A DNA stretch of 64,000 bases from positions 62,001 to 126,000 of the forward strand of contig NZ_WJXZ01000011.1 of the NCBI RefSeq assembly GCF_009668025.1, given 5' to 3'. Positions within the stretch are counted from its first letter, which is position 1. Each line of letters starts with the position of its first letter. Both the position numbers and the translations under genes were made by a program. Origin of the DNA: Larkinella terrae. Lineage in GTDB: Bacteria > Bacteroidota > Bacteroidia > Cytophagales > Spirosomataceae. The notes under the pieces were generated by a model that had not been told where the DNA came from, ran no database searches, and saw only the letters and a program-made list of their open reading frames with translations. Shown here piece by piece: positions 37,564-47,773 of the stretch.

Positions 37564-40500
37564 TCAGAAGCCGATATTCAAGCCGATCAGGAGCGTCCGG
37601 GGTTGTGGATACTGACCATAATCGATTCCGTTCGTCAACAACTTGGTGTTATCACCCGCCGTTCCGTTGATACCAATTTCCGGATCGAGGCCGGTGTATT
37701 TCGTGAAAGTCAGCAGGTTGGTCGATGAAACATACAGCCGGGCCTTCGTCAGCGTGTTCCGGGTAAATTTGCCCAGAACCGGCGCCGGAATGTTGTAGCC
37801 AATGGTGAAGTTTTTCACCCGCATGTACGAACCATCTTCGATAAAACGATCGGACGTACGGCTGTTATTGTTTGGGTCGCCACTGACGGCGCGGGGCACA
37901 TCGGTACCGGTATTCGTCGGCGTCCAGGCATTCAATACGCCTTTGCCCGCATTGAATAACCGCAGCATTCCTTCTTCAATTACCTTCGTTCCGTTGTAAA
38001 TTTTATTCCCGTAAACACCTTGCAGATATACCGTTACGTCGAAGTTTTTGTAGTTGGCGCTGAAATTGACGCCGTAGCTGAACTTCGGAATGTAACTGCC
38101 GAGATACGTCCGGTCAGCATCGGTGATCTTGCCATCGCCGTTGACGTCTTTGAACTTGATATCACCCGGTGAGGTATTCTTGGTCGGATCATGGGCTTCC
38201 CGCGTTTCAGCCCGGTTTTGCGCCCGTGGGCTGTTGAACACATCGTCGAGCGACTGGTAAATTCCTTCCACCTGCCAGCCGTAGAACGACTGAATGGCCT
38301 GTCCGGCTTCGGTTTTCGTGATATCAAAACCGCCAAAGTCCTGATTCAGACCAGAGTAGAGCGTGGCGCTTGGCGTAGCCAGGCTGGTAACCTTGTTGCG
38401 CGTAATGTCCATGTTGGCCGACAGATTCCAGCGGAAATCACCTTCGTTGTGGCTGTAACCGGCCTGAAATTCATACCCCCAGTTTTTCATGCTACCGATG
38501 TTGGCCAGGGGCGGAGAAGCGTATCCAATCGAGTTCGGAATTGGCACATTCAGCAGCAGACCATCGGTTTTGCGGTTATAAACTTCCGCCGTGAAGGTTA
38601 GTTTGTTGCTGAACAGTCCCAGATCGACGCCCACGTTCGACATCGTGGTCGTTTCCCACTTCAGGGCCGTATTGCCCAGGGAGGCAAAATAGGAACCCAG
38701 CACTTTGTTGGCTCCAAAGACGTAGTTGGTGTTGTCCGCCGAAATCAGCGATTGCCAGGCGTAACTGCCGATTCCGTTGAAACCGGTTTGCCCGATGCTA
38801 CCCCGGATTTTCAGTTCCGACAGGTTAGGCACCGACTTCATGAACGATTCTTCGCTAACCCGCCAGCCCACGGATGCCGATGGGAAGGTTCCCCATTTAT
38901 TGCCCGGCGCAAACCGCGACGAACCATCCCGGCGAACCGACCCACTGATCAGGTATTTACCGGCGAACTCATAATTGACCCGGCCGATGTACGAAATCAG
39001 CGCGCTTTCGTCCTTGCTGCTCGTTACGCCGGGGTTGGAAATCCCCTGCAGAACGTCGATGTCGTTGTTGGGCCGAAAACCGTTCCCGTTCAGGCTCGAA
39101 CTCCGGAAGGTCTGCTTCTCCGCAACAACCGTCGCATTGATGTAATGCTTGCCAAACGTTTGGTCATACGTCAGCTGGTTGGTCAGGATCGGAGAATAAT
39201 AGGACGTCCGGTTGTCCTGAATATTGTCCTGCGTCCGGCTTTTGTAGCCGTCGTTGTAAATCGGGAACAGGTTCGTACCAATCGCCGTCACGATGTCCGC
39301 GCCAAAGCTAAACCGGTATTTCAGGAAGTTGGTGAATTTGATTTCCGTGAACAGCGTTCCCAGCAGTTTAACGCGCTGGTTGTAACTTCTGTCCTGGAGG
39401 GCAATCCGAACCGGGTTGTCGGGATCGGAACCGTCGGCAGCCGTCGGTGAGCTGTAACCGCCCGCTTTGGTCGGGTCCGAAACCGGCCAGTAGGGCAAAT
39501 TCCGGATGGCCTGCATGATGGCCGTCCGACCACCGCCGAATCCCTGCTCCCCGCGCATTTTATCGTACGAAATCATCAGCGTCTGGCCGAACGTCAGAAA
39601 CTTGGTGATCTGGTGGTCCGAGTTAATCCGGACATTACCCCGTTTGTAGTTCGTACCAATCAAAATCCCTTCCTGATCGAAATACCCCGCCGAGGTGAAA
39701 AACCGGGAGACGGCGTTCCCGCCCGATACCGAAATCTGGTGTTGCTGAATCGGCGCCGTCCGCAGCATCACATCCTGCCAGTCGGTAGCGGTTTGGGCGA
39801 AAGTCTGGGAAGCACCATCGTAAATCGGGGTATTCAGATTGCTCAACCGGGCCGGCATGGCAATTTTGGCGTTGCCCAGCAAGGCCGTTGCGTATTGAAT
39901 ATACTCCTGCGTATTCAGCAGATCCAGCTTTTTCCAGGCCGTTTGCGTTCCAAAATACGTATCGAAATTTACGTGGAGTTTGCCGTCTTTCGTTCCTTTT
40001 TTGGTCGAAATGATCACCACCCCGTTTGAGGCCCGGGAACCGTAAATAGCAGCCGCGCTGGCATCTTTCAACACTTCCAGCGACTCGATGTCCTTCGGAT
40101 CGAGGTTGTTCAGATCACCCGACGGAACCCCGTCGATCACGTACAGCGGACCCGATGCGTAGTTGATGGAACCGACGCCCCGAATGCGGACAATCGGCGA
40201 TTGACCCGGGCTCCCGTTGTTCACCACCCGAACCCCCGGAACGCGGCCCTGCATGGCCGACTCCGCACTGATCACCGGCAACGCCGTCAGGTCCTTCGGC
40301 GTCACGGACGAAACCGCCCCCGTTACCGACGCCCGTTTCTGCGTACCGTAACCCACGACCACGACTTCTTCCAGCGCGCGCTCGTCTTCCACCAGCGTAA
40401 CCGTCAGGTTCGTCCGGCCGTTGATGGGGACTTCTTTGGAAGCAAAACCGACAAAGCTGAAAACCAGCGTGGCATCGCCCGGCGCATTGATCGAAAATTC

Positions 40501-41088
40501 GCCCTCGCCGTTGGTGGTCGTTCCCCGGGTCGACCCTTTGATGACGACGCTGACACCCGGCAAACCGTCGCCACCCGCCCCCGACACTTTCCCGCGAATG
40601 TCGTCCATCGGTTTATCGGCCGACAGCACCGAGTAACCAATCCGTTCCAGTTTGATGACGTTCAGATCGGCGGACGTAACCGGCTCGCTGCCCACCTGGG
40701 GTTCAAAGGCCTTCTTTTCAATCTGGTTTATTTTACGAAAAAACCGGGTTCCCTTTTCCTTGGTCGCCACGATGACATAAAAATTTGCCTGTATTTTTTC
40801 AAATGTTAATCCTTTGTCCGACAGCAGGTTGGTCAGGGCTTCTTCCACCGTGCGATCCCGGTGGCCGGTCAGAACCACTTTCGTATCGACCAGATCCGTC
40901 CGGTAAATGAACGACACCCGGTATTGTTTTTCCAGTTCCGACAAAGCCGCTTTGAGCGTTACGACCGGCGCAGCCAGATCTTTCTCCTGCAGCTTGATTC
41001 GATGTCCGTTCGATGCAATCAGTTGAGCGTTTGTCGGGATGGTTCCGACCAGTATTACTCCCCACAGAAATAAAAGTATTTTTTTCAT
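37564..41088 (-). CDS. SusC/RagA-family TonB-linked outer-membrane transporter with STN signalling domain
   Basis: 1174 residues. A signal peptide ends TNAQL. A secretin/TonB N-terminal (STN) signalling domain (~45-100) is followed by a carboxypeptidase-regulatory-like domain (~155-235), then the TonB-linked plug beginning with EEVVVVGYGTQKR and a large barrel ending NIGF. The STN domain and the adjacent FecR/ECF-sigma genes indicate cell-surface signalling: ligand binding to SusC signals through FecR to the sigma factor. It is 11 bp downstream of fecR. Confidence 0.96.
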   Translation of the reverse strand: MKKILLFLWGVILVGTIPTNAQLIASNGHRIKLQEKDLAAPVVTLKAALSELEKQYRVSFIYRTDLVDTKVVLTGHRDRTVEEALTNLLSDKGLTFEKIQANFYVIVATKEKGTRFFRKINQIEKKAFEPQVGSEPVTSADLNVIKLERIGYSVLSADKPMDDIRGKVSGAGGDGLPGVSVVIKGSTRGTTTNGEGEFSINAPGDATLVFSFVGFASKEVPINGRTNLTVTLVEDERALEEVVVVGYGTQKRASVTGAVSSVTPKDLTALPVISAESAMQGRVPGVRVVNNGSPGQSPIVRIRGVGSINYASGPLYVIDGVPSGDLNNLDPKDIESLEVLKDASAAAIYGSRASNGVVIISTKKGTKDGKLHVNFDTYFGTQTAWKKLDLLNTQEYIQYATALLGNAKIAMPARLSNLNTPIYDGASQTFAQTATDWQDVMLRTAPIQQHQISVSGGNAVSRFFTSAGYFDQEGILIGTNYKRGNVRINSDHQITKFLTFGQTLMISYDKMRGEQGFGGGRTAIMQAIRNLPYWPVSDPTKAGGYSSPTAADGSDPDNPVRIALQDRSYNQRVKLLGTLFTEIKFTNFLKYRFSFGADIVTAIGTNLFPIYNDGYKSRTQDNIQDNRTSYYSPILTNQLTYDQTFGKHYINATVVAEKQTFRSSSLNGNGFRPNNDIDVLQGISNPGVTSSKDESALISYIGRVNYEFAGKYLISGSVRRDGSSRFAPGNKWGTFPSASVGWRVSEESFMKSVPNLSELKIRGSIGQTGFNGIGSYAWQSLISADNTNYVFGANKVLGSYFASLGNTALKWETTTMSNVGVDLGLFSNKLTFTAEVYNRKTDGLLLNVPIPNSIGYASPPLANIGSMKNWGYEFQAGYSHNEGDFRWNLSANMDITRNKVTSLATPSATLYSGLNQDFGGFDITKTEAGQAIQSFYGWQVEGIYQSLDDVFNSPRAQNRAETREAHDPTKNTSPGDIKFKDVNGDGKITDADRTYLGSYIPKFSYGVNFSANYKNFDVTVYLQGVYGNKIYNGTKVIEEGMLRLFNAGKGVLNAWTPTNTGTDVPRAVSGDPNNNSRTSDRFIEDGSYMRVKNFTIGYNIPAPVLGKFTRNTLTKARLYVSSTNLLTFTKYTGLDPEIGINGTAGDNTKLLTNGIDYGQYPQPRTLLIGLNIGF

Positions 41089-41099
41089 GCGCAGATGGT

Positions 41100-42107
41100 T
41101 TATTCAATAACAATATGATTCGCTTTTCGGGTAATTTTCAGGTCAAAAAGGCCGGAAAGACCTTTCAGAATCGTGTCGGCATCCTTGCCGGGAATGGTTC
41201 CGGAAATCTTCTGTTGCTGCAGCTCCCGATCCCGGATCTCGACGTCCAGTCCGTAGGTTTCCTTGAGCAGCTGCGCAATTTCGGCCAGGGTCGTGCCTTC
41301 AAAAATCAGCTTATTCATGCGCCAGGACGAGTGCGCCACCGCATTGACGGTTTTCTTGTAAAAGGCATTTGTCTGGGTATCGGCGTAGAACATCTCGCCC
41401 GGTTTCATATCCAGGTGATTGGTGGGGCTGTTGGCAACCCGCATCTGAATGTGGCCTTCGTTCAGCACCACCTTCGTCTTCGATTTGCGGGTGTAGACAT
41501 TAAAGCGCGTTCCGAGCACCTCGACGTTCATCTGGCCGGGAAGATGCACCTGAAACCGCTGGTGATTTTGGGTATGAACCACTTCGAAGAACGCTTCCCC
41601 TTCCACCCACACTTCGCGGGGCGTTTCGGTCTGCCATTCCTGCATGTACCGAATGGTGGTGTTGCCGTTCATGGTTACGACAGACTGGTCGGGAAGGACA
41701 ATCCGGCGGGTCTGGCCAAAACCGGTATGCAGCGAGATCGGTTCGGAAACAATGGAGCGCTGGTAGAACAACAGCGAGCCAACAGCCAGTAAAACCGCAC
41801 TAATAGCGGCCGCAGCCAGCCAGCCCCATCGCTGCCCGATCCGTCGAATGGGCCGATTGGTGCGCGCTTCAGTGACCTGTAAATCAGAGGGATTTTTTTT
41901 GCCGGATTGGATTCGGTTGAAAAGTCGCTGGGCATCCAGCCGTTCGGTCGCATCGAGCGGAAGTTCGGTCGGTTCGGTCAGGTCAGCATCGAGCAGTTGC
42001 TGCAACTGCTGCTGCCCATCGGCCGTAGCCAGATACAGCAATACCGCCCGGGCTTCGTCCGGGGTACATTCGTTCCGTAAATATTTCTGTAGAAGTGGTG
42101 TATCCAT
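41100..42107 (-). CDS. FecR-family anti-sigma factor
   Basis: 335 residues. A cytoplasmic N-terminal sigma-binding region (1-95) is followed by one membrane helix (GWLAAAAISAVLLAVGSLLFY, about 93-115), a periplasmic FecR domain with RRIVLPDQSVVTMNGNTTIRY, and a C-terminal DUF4974/STN-like domain ending in a DLKITRKANHIVI strand. It holds the ECF sigma factor inactive until signalled by the STN domain of the SusC protein. It is 75 bp downstream of the sigma gene. Confidence 0.95.
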   Translation of the reverse strand: MDTPLLQKYLRNECTPDEARAVLLYLATADGQQQLQQLLDADLTEPTELPLDATERLDAQRLFNRIQSGKKNPSDLQVTEARTNRPIRRIGQRWGWLAAAAISAVLLAVGSLLFYQRSIVSEPISLHTGFGQTRRIVLPDQSVVTMNGNTTIRYMQEWQTETPREVWVEGEAFFEVVHTQNHQRFQVHLPGQMNVEVLGTRFNVYTRKSKTKVVLNEGHIQMRVANSPTNHLDMKPGEMFYADTQTNAFYKKTVNAVAHSSWRMNKLIFEGTTLAEIAQLLKETYGLDVEIRDRELQQQKISGTIPGKDADTILKGLSGLFDLKITRKANHIVIE

Positions 42108-42182
42108 TAAAGAGTTTAGGGAAAACGCTTCTTAACTGGATACACATTTGCGAACCAATAGTATTACTCGTCAAAGAAAAAA

Positions 42183-42803
42183 TTAGCGGGAAAGCAGAAA
42201 AAAAATCAAACCGGGGAGAATACCCTCCAAATCCGCGTGTTTGCTGAGGTAGTCTTTCAGAAATTTGGTGGCCTGCGAAAACTGGACTTTAACGGTGTTG
42301 ACCGAAACCGATAGCTGCCGGGCCACCTGTTCATTGTCCAACCCGCTGAACACCCGCAGCCGGAACACTTTTTCGCGCTGGGGCGTCAGGTGCTGCAGGC
42401 CCTGCTCCAGAATGGCACTGTATTCCTGAAATTGAAAGGTATGATCGGTCGTTTCGGCGCCGTTGAGCTCTTCGATTTCGGCCGACAGGTACTCCCAGAT
42501 GGACTGATGGTGATTGCGAATCACGTTCAGCACATGGTTTTTCATCGAAATCGACAGGAAATTCTTGATGGAGCAGGTTTCGTTGATATTATCGCGGTGG
42601 TCCCAGAGTTTGAGAAAAATATCCTGAACCGCATCCTCGGCCAGATCGGGATTTTTCAGAAACCGCATTCCGATGGCCATCAAATGCTTATAATACCGGT
42701 AAAAAATTTCCTCAAAAGCAGTCTCATCGCCCGCTTTCAATCGCAGGGCAATTTCTTTTTCAGCGTCTTGGCTCAACCGAACGGGTAATTTTCGGATATG
42801 CAT
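42183..42803 (-). CDS. ECF RNA polymerase sigma-70 factor (Bacteroidota FecI-like)
   Basis: 206 residues with sigma region 2 (FEEIFYRYYKHLMAIGMRFL through AEDAVQDIFLKLW, about 31-68) and region 4 (LTPQREKVFRLRVFSGLDNE through VNTVKVQFSQA, about 138-182). It heads the sigma-FecR-SusC-SusD-VCBS set and should activate it in response to ligand. Its C-terminus (ILPGLIFFLLSR) is unusually hydrophobic for the family. Confidence 0.95.
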   Translation of the reverse strand: MHIRKLPVRLSQDAEKEIALRLKAGDETAFEEIFYRYYKHLMAIGMRFLKNPDLAEDAVQDIFLKLWDHRDNINETCSIKNFLSISMKNHVLNVIRNHHQSIWEYLSAEIEELNGAETTDHTFQFQEYSAILEQGLQHLTPQREKVFRLRVFSGLDNEQVARQLSVSVNTVKVQFSQATKFLKDYLSKHADLEGILPGLIFFLLSR

Positions 42804-43099
42804 GAACTGACCTTTTGACGAATTTCGGTTAATCGGTTAGAAAGCGACTTATCAATTAGCTAAAGTAGGGATTAAAACCGTACGATTCCAATAAAAAATT
42901 CTCTTTAAGCGCAATATATCAACAATTCTCCATAAATAATCTTCCTGTCGCTTAATTACTGCCACGGAAAAATGGCGAAAAAAACCACGTTCCGGTCTTC
43001 AACGCGGACCGTCAAAACGAGCCTAAATCCATTCTCTGCCAGTATTTACTTTATTTCAGAAGCTTTAGTATTAAATTGGGGGCTTATTCCTAGACCACT
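42804..43099. other. Divergent promoter region, no gene seen
   Basis: A 296-bp AT-rich gap between the sigma gene (minus) and the PmoA-haem fusion (plus). It must hold both promoters. I found no strong palindrome or small ORF. Confidence 0.5.
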
Positions 43100-46000
43100 A
43101 TGAAATCCATTCTTCTTTTCCTGAGTCTGCTGATTATTTGTACCGCCAGTGTTTTTCAGCGCCCGAATCAAAAACCGCCCGGCACGGAAAAACCGCTGCA
43201 AATTAAACAGGACCTCCAGACCGGTACCATTTCCATTTTCCGGCTGAATGGCAAAGCGCCCATTGTTACCCAGAATGCGAAGGCGGATTTCCGGCCTTAC
43301 CTCCACCCCATCGTTGCCCCCGACGGCAAGGGCATTCTGACCGAATACAGCCCCGGCCACCACAAGCACCAGACTGGTATTTACTGGGGATATACCCGCG
43401 TCAACGGCCGGGATTATTTCCACCATCCGCAAGGCGACTACTGGCGCCGGGTTTCGGCCAAAGTGGTGAAAGCCAGCGGTACGGAGGTGAAATGGCAAAC
43501 GGTTTACGATTTACTCGACGAAAAAGGCAATGCGGTTTTGACCGAAACCCAGAACTGGTCAATGCGCGAACAACAGGGGAAATATTTGCTCGATCTGGAA
43601 TGGAAAGGCAAAGCCCAGACCGACGTCACGATCGGGAAATACGATTACGGCGGGCTCTTTGTGCGGATGCCCTGGAAAGAAGGCATGAAGGGCGAGGTAA
43701 TCAACGCGGCCCGGCAACGCAACGAAAAAGCGGAAGGCCAGCGCGCCATGTGGGTCGACGTGGGTTTGCAGGTGGAAGGCCGGAACGATCTGGCGCACAT
43801 TGCCATTTTCGACCATCCCGAAAACAAAGGCTATCCCCAGACCTGGCGGGTCGATAATCAGATGGGCATTGGTCCGGCGCGGGCGCGGAACGGCGACTGG
43901 AAAATTGAGAAAGGCGATACGGAAACCATTCGCCATCAGGTAGTTGTTTACACCGGCGACCTGAACGACGTGGAACTGACCAAGACCTGGAGCAATTTCA
44001 GTGGCGTCAACTCCACCTCGCAGCTTTGGGGAATTGCGCAGAAAGAAGGCCTGGAAGCGAAATTTTTGACGCCACAGGCGGCCGTTGAAAGCATGACGAT
44101 GAAGGACGGTTACAAGGCCAACGTCTGGGCGTCGGAACCGATGATGACGCAGCCAATGGCGTTTTGCTGGGACGATCGCGGCCGGTTGTGGGTGGCCGAA
44201 AACCGGGATTACGAATCGCGCGGATACGGTTTTTCCAAAGCCGGTAACAGCCGGATTCTGATTCTGGAAGACACCAACGGCGATGGCGTGGCCGACAGTA
44301 AAAAAGTATTTCTGGACAGCATTCCGTTTCCGTCGGCGATGGCCGTGGGTTTCGACGGCTTGTTTCTGGGCGCACCACCGAACCTTTTGTTCGTGCCGGA
44401 TCGCAACGGCGACGATCGGGCGGATGTGAAAGATATCGAAGTCCGGCTGACGGGCTGGGGTATCCGCGACCGGCACGAAACGCTGAACAGCCTGCACTGG
44501 GGCCCCGACGGCTGGCTGTATGGGTTACAGGGTTTTGCGACGCCCTCGAAAGTTCGGAAACCGGACGGCAAAGGGAAACTCTACAAACACAACGATCCGT
44601 TTCCCGAAGATATTCTGAAAGGCGAAGGCGTGGACATCAACGGGGGCGTCTGGCGGTATCACCCGATCAAAGACCGGTTTGAGGTGGTTGCACACGGTTT
44701 CAGCAATCCGTGGGGCATTGATTACGACGCCAAAGGCCAGCTTTTGATGACGGCCTGCGTCATTCCGCACCTCTGGCACGTCATTCCCGGCGGTATTTAC
44801 CACCGGCAGGGCGGGCAACACTTCAATCCGTACGTGTACGAAGACATCAAAACCATTGCCGACCACAGCCACCGGTCGGCGCACGGCGGAGCGCGGGTTT
44901 ATCAATCCGATGCGTTTCCGCAGTCGCAGCAGGGGCGGATTTTCATGGCCAATATTCACGAACACGGCATTCTGTCGGACGTTCTGGAACCAAAAGGGTC
45001 GGGTTTTGTAGGCCACCACGGCGACGATTTCTTGCAGGCCAACAACGCGCAATGGGTGGGTTTTAGCATGGAAATTGGCCCCGACGGTGGGCTTTACGTG
45101 CTCGACTGGCACGACGCCGACATTTGCGGCAAAGAAGTGCTGAACGGCGAAACCGGTCGGATTTTCCGGATCATGCCGAAAAATTCGCTGGCCGAAAACT
45201 GGACCGGGCGGTACTCCGATCTGAACAAAATGACCGACCAGCAGTTGGTCAATCTCCAAGTAAGCAAAAGCGACTGGCACGCGCGACGGGCCCGAATCAT
45301 TCTGCAAAACCGGGCCGTAAAAGGTAAATTATCGGGCGAAACCCACACGCAACTCCGCCAGTTGTTCGAAACGAATTCGAACGCCGACTGGCGGCTGCGG
45401 GCGATGTGGGCGCTGCACGTAACCGGCGGTTTTGACGCCAACGCGCTCGTCAAAGCCCTGGACGACAGAGATCCGTACGTCCGCGCTTGGGCCGTCCAAC
45501 TGCTGTGTGAGGACAAATCGCCTTCGGCCACCGCTCAGGAAAAGTTTGTCCGGATGGCCAAAGAAGATCCGTCGGCGGTGGTGCGGCTTTACCTGGCGGC
45601 TGCCCTGCAACGCGTCGATACCGAATCACGCTGGAAAATAGCCGGGGAATTGATGGCCCACGGCGAAGACAAAGGCGATCATAATTTACCTAAAATGATC
45701 TGGTTCGGCCTGGAACCGCTCGTCAAGCAGAATCCGGGCCGGGCGCTGGAACTGGCGAACCGCTGTGAGATTCCGCTGGTTGCGCGGTTTATTGCGCGCC
45801 GGGTTGTCGATGCCGACGCCACGCCAACGCTCATCACCGCACTTGGAAAACAGCCTAAAAATCAGATCAATCTGCTGGAAGGCATGCGCGACGGGCTGGA
45901 AGGCCGTTCGGATCTGGCGACTCCGGCCAACTGGAAAGCGGTTTACGCCAAACTAAAAGCGAATCCCAAAACCGCCCAGCTCGCCCAGCAGGTGGCCCAG

Positions 46001-46915
46001 CAGTTTGGCGATACCGAAACCGCCCGCAAGTCGCTGGCCACGCTGAAAGACCGGAAAGCGCCCCTCGACCAACGGCTGAAAGCCCTGAAATCCATTGCGA
46101 GCCAGCAACGGCCGGAATTGCTGGCGGAACTCCCGGTTTTGCTGAACGAACCGAATCTGCGCACCGAAACCATCCGCGCCATTGCCGGGTACGACCGCGA
46201 ATCGCTGGGTGAACTGATGCTGGCGCGTTACCCGGAATTCAGCGCGGCCGATAAGCTCCAGGTGGTTCAAACGATGTCGTCACGACCCCGCTACGGCTGG
46301 CAACTGACCCAGGCGCTGAAAAACAACAAGATTCCAAAGCGGGATGTGCCGACCTATGCGGCCCGACAGTTGCTGCGCGTGGTGGGCAGCGGTTTTGTCG
46401 AAGTCTGGGGACCGATCGAGCAGCACGGCATTGACGAAAAAGCGTACAACCGCTACCAGAAGTTGCTTTCTGAACGGGCTTTACTCAGCGCGAATACCAC
46501 GAAAGGCCGACTGGTTTTCCAGCGCACCTGCGGTCCCTGTCACAAGATGTACGGCGAAGGCGGCAGCATTGGTCCGGACATTACCGGCTCAAACCGGGCG
46601 AATGTCGATTACCTGCTCAGTAACATCCTCAACCCGAGTGGCGAAATCCAGGATGATTATAAAATGGTGGTGGTGACCACCCGCGACGGCCGAACGTATT
46701 CCGGCAATGTGGCCGGGGAAAACGAGCGGCAGCTGACGTTGCGCGTGGTGGGTCAGGATGCCGTGGTGCTGAACAAATCGGATATTCAGTCGCGAGAGGT
46801 GACGCCCAACTCCATGATGCCGACCGGTTTGCTCGACGCCCTGACGGAAGATGAAGTGATTGATCTGGTGGCTTTTCTGCGCACCACGGGGCCGGTGAAA
46901 CAGGCTCGCAAATAA
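43100..46915 (+). CDS. PmoA-like (DUF6807) domain fused to PVC-type membrane-bound dehydrogenase/cytochrome c
   Basis: 1271 residues with a signal peptide at 1-18. Residues ~30-315 form a DUF6807/PmoA-family domain (FRPYLHPIVAPDGKG, then EYSPGHHKHQTGIYWG). About 325-700 is a glucose-dehydrogenase-like propeller domain of the PVC type (DGYKANVWASEPMMTQPMAF). Helical HEAT-like repeats occupy ~720-1100. The C-terminus is a cytochrome-c-type domain with the haem motif C1144-x-x-C1147-H1148 (CGPCHKMYGEGG). It is probably a secreted sugar or alcohol dehydrogenase that passes electrons to its own haem. Both halves are known as separate families; the fusion and substrate are noted as unusual. Confidence 0.88.
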   Translation: MKSILLFLSLLIICTASVFQRPNQKPPGTEKPLQIKQDLQTGTISIFRLNGKAPIVTQNAKADFRPYLHPIVAPDGKGILTEYSPGHHKHQTGIYWGYTRVNGRDYFHHPQGDYWRRVSAKVVKASGTEVKWQTVYDLLDEKGNAVLTETQNWSMREQQGKYLLDLEWKGKAQTDVTIGKYDYGGLFVRMPWKEGMKGEVINAARQRNEKAEGQRAMWVDVGLQVEGRNDLAHIAIFDHPENKGYPQTWRVDNQMGIGPARARNGDWKIEKGDTETIRHQVVVYTGDLNDVELTKTWSNFSGVNSTSQLWGIAQKEGLEAKFLTPQAAVESMTMKDGYKANVWASEPMMTQPMAFCWDDRGRLWVAENRDYESRGYGFSKAGNSRILILEDTNGDGVADSKKVFLDSIPFPSAMAVGFDGLFLGAPPNLLFVPDRNGDDRADVKDIEVRLTGWGIRDRHETLNSLHWGPDGWLYGLQGFATPSKVRKPDGKGKLYKHNDPFPEDILKGEGVDINGGVWRYHPIKDRFEVVAHGFSNPWGIDYDAKGQLLMTACVIPHLWHVIPGGIYHRQGGQHFNPYVYEDIKTIADHSHRSAHGGARVYQSDAFPQSQQGRIFMANIHEHGILSDVLEPKGSGFVGHHGDDFLQANNAQWVGFSMEIGPDGGLYVLDWHDADICGKEVLNGETGRIFRIMPKNSLAENWTGRYSDLNKMTDQQLVNLQVSKSDWHARRARIILQNRAVKGKLSGETHTQLRQLFETNSNADWRLRAMWALHVTGGFDANALVKALDDRDPYVRAWAVQLLCEDKSPSATAQEKFVRMAKEDPSAVVRLYLAAALQRVDTESRWKIAGELMAHGEDKGDHNLPKMIWFGLEPLVKQNPGRALELANRCEIPLVARFIARRVVDADATPTLITALGKQPKNQINLLEGMRDGLEGRSDLATPANWKAVYAKLKANPKTAQLAQQVAQQFGDTETARKSLATLKDRKAPLDQRLKALKSIASQQRPELLAELPVLLNEPNLRTETIRAIAGYDRESLGELMLARYPEFSAADKLQVVQTMSSRPRYGWQLTQALKNNKIPKRDVPTYAARQLLRVVGSGFVEVWGPIEQHGIDEKAYNRYQKLLSERALLSANTTKGRLVFQRTCGPCHKMYGEGGSIGPDITGSNRANVDYLLSNILNPSGEIQDDYKMVVVTTRDGRTYSGNVAGENERQLTLRVVGQDAVVLNKSDIQSREVTPNSMMPTGLLDALTEDEVIDLVAFLRTTGPVKQARK

Positions 46916-46931
46916 ACGACGGTTCTCTACG

Positions 46932-46969
46932 CCGGGTGCTGACGGTTCAGGGTTCAGCACCCGGTTTTT
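46932..46969 (+). terminator. Rho-independent terminator after the PmoA-haem gene
   Basis: A perfect 11-bp stem CCGGGTGCTGA/TCAGCACCCGG (46932-46942 with 46954-46964) is followed directly by TTTTT. Confidence 0.9.
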
Positions 46970-47102
46970 CGTGAACGGTTTACCCTTCCATTGCCTACTA
47001 TTCCCGGATTCATTTCGGCAATTCACCTACTTATTTTTCCTTCCTCCGTTCCTCTCTGCCAATTTCGTGCTTCGAATAGTAAACACGAATCATTGATCGA
47101 AC

Positions 47103-47720
47103 ATGCTTTTTGCGGCACTTACCAGTTGTCTATTGCTTGGAATATGGCATTTTGGGACGAAAAAAGAATTCCTTTCGAACGCTCCCCTCCCCGGTTATGA
47201 TGAGTTACAGGCAAAATGCAGCCATCTGGAAACGCAGCTCCAGCAAAGTCAGGCGGAACAAAACCGGCTGGCGTCCGAACTGGAACTGCGTCATCGGGAG
47301 CTGACGACGCAGACACTCAACCTTTTGCAGAAAAACACGCTGATGGAAGAGGTTCGCGAACTGATCAACGAAATTCTTCAGGCAACGGCTGGGCTGCCAC
47401 AAACGGCGCTGATGAACTACAACCGCCTGATCCGACTCATCGATCACAGCTTCAGTCTGGATAAGGAATGGGAGGATTTCAAACTGTATTTCGAACAGGT
47501 TCACCAGCATTTTTTCGTCCGGCTGAAAGAAAACTGCCCCGACCTGACCGCGGGCGAGCTGCGGTTGTGTGCGCTGGTCAGGCTGAATTTGAGTCTGCGC
47601 GAGTCGGCCACGATTCTGGGTATTTCGCCGGATAGTGTCAAAACCGCCCGGTACCGCATCCGGAAAAAACTGAACCTGCCGGAAGCGGAGAATCTGACGG
47701 ATTTTCTGCTGAAAATTTAA
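47103..47720 (+). CDS. Orphan LuxR-type HTH protein with N-terminal membrane segment and coiled coil
   Basis: 205 residues. A short hydrophobic N-terminus (LFAALTSCLLLGIW) is followed by a coiled coil (~35-85) and a C-terminal LuxR-like HTH of the Bacteroidota type (LTAGELRLCALVRLNLSLRE through ILGISPDSVKTARYRIRKKL). Relatives usually carry long TPR or beta-propeller sensor regions before the coiled coil, which are absent here, and upstream DNA does not encode them. It is therefore a minimal or truncated form. It lies just upstream of the globin and lanthipeptide genes, and a copy of the repeat found before precursor 1 begins 41 bp after its stop. It could be their regulator (inference). Confidence 0.75.
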   Translation: MLFAALTSCLLLGIWHFGTKKEFLSNAPLPGYDELQAKCSHLETQLQQSQAEQNRLASELELRHRELTTQTLNLLQKNTLMEEVRELINEILQATAGLPQTALMNYNRLIRLIDHSFSLDKEWEDFKLYFEQVHQHFFVRLKENCPDLTAGELRLCALVRLNLSLRESATILGISPDSVKTARYRIRKKLNLPEAENLTDFLLKI

Positions 47721-47760
47721 GCGGTTTTGCGCTTGTTTGCGATCATTGCCAGACTAGTTT

Positions 47761-47773
47761 ACTTTTTGTATAC
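47761..47773 (+). promoter_or_regulatory. ACTTTTTGTATAC repeat, isolated copy
   Basis: This 13-mer is identical to the repeats at 48784 and 48817 upstream of precursor 1. It lies in the gap after the LuxR-type gene. It is a possible binding site of the same regulator. Confidence 0.5.
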
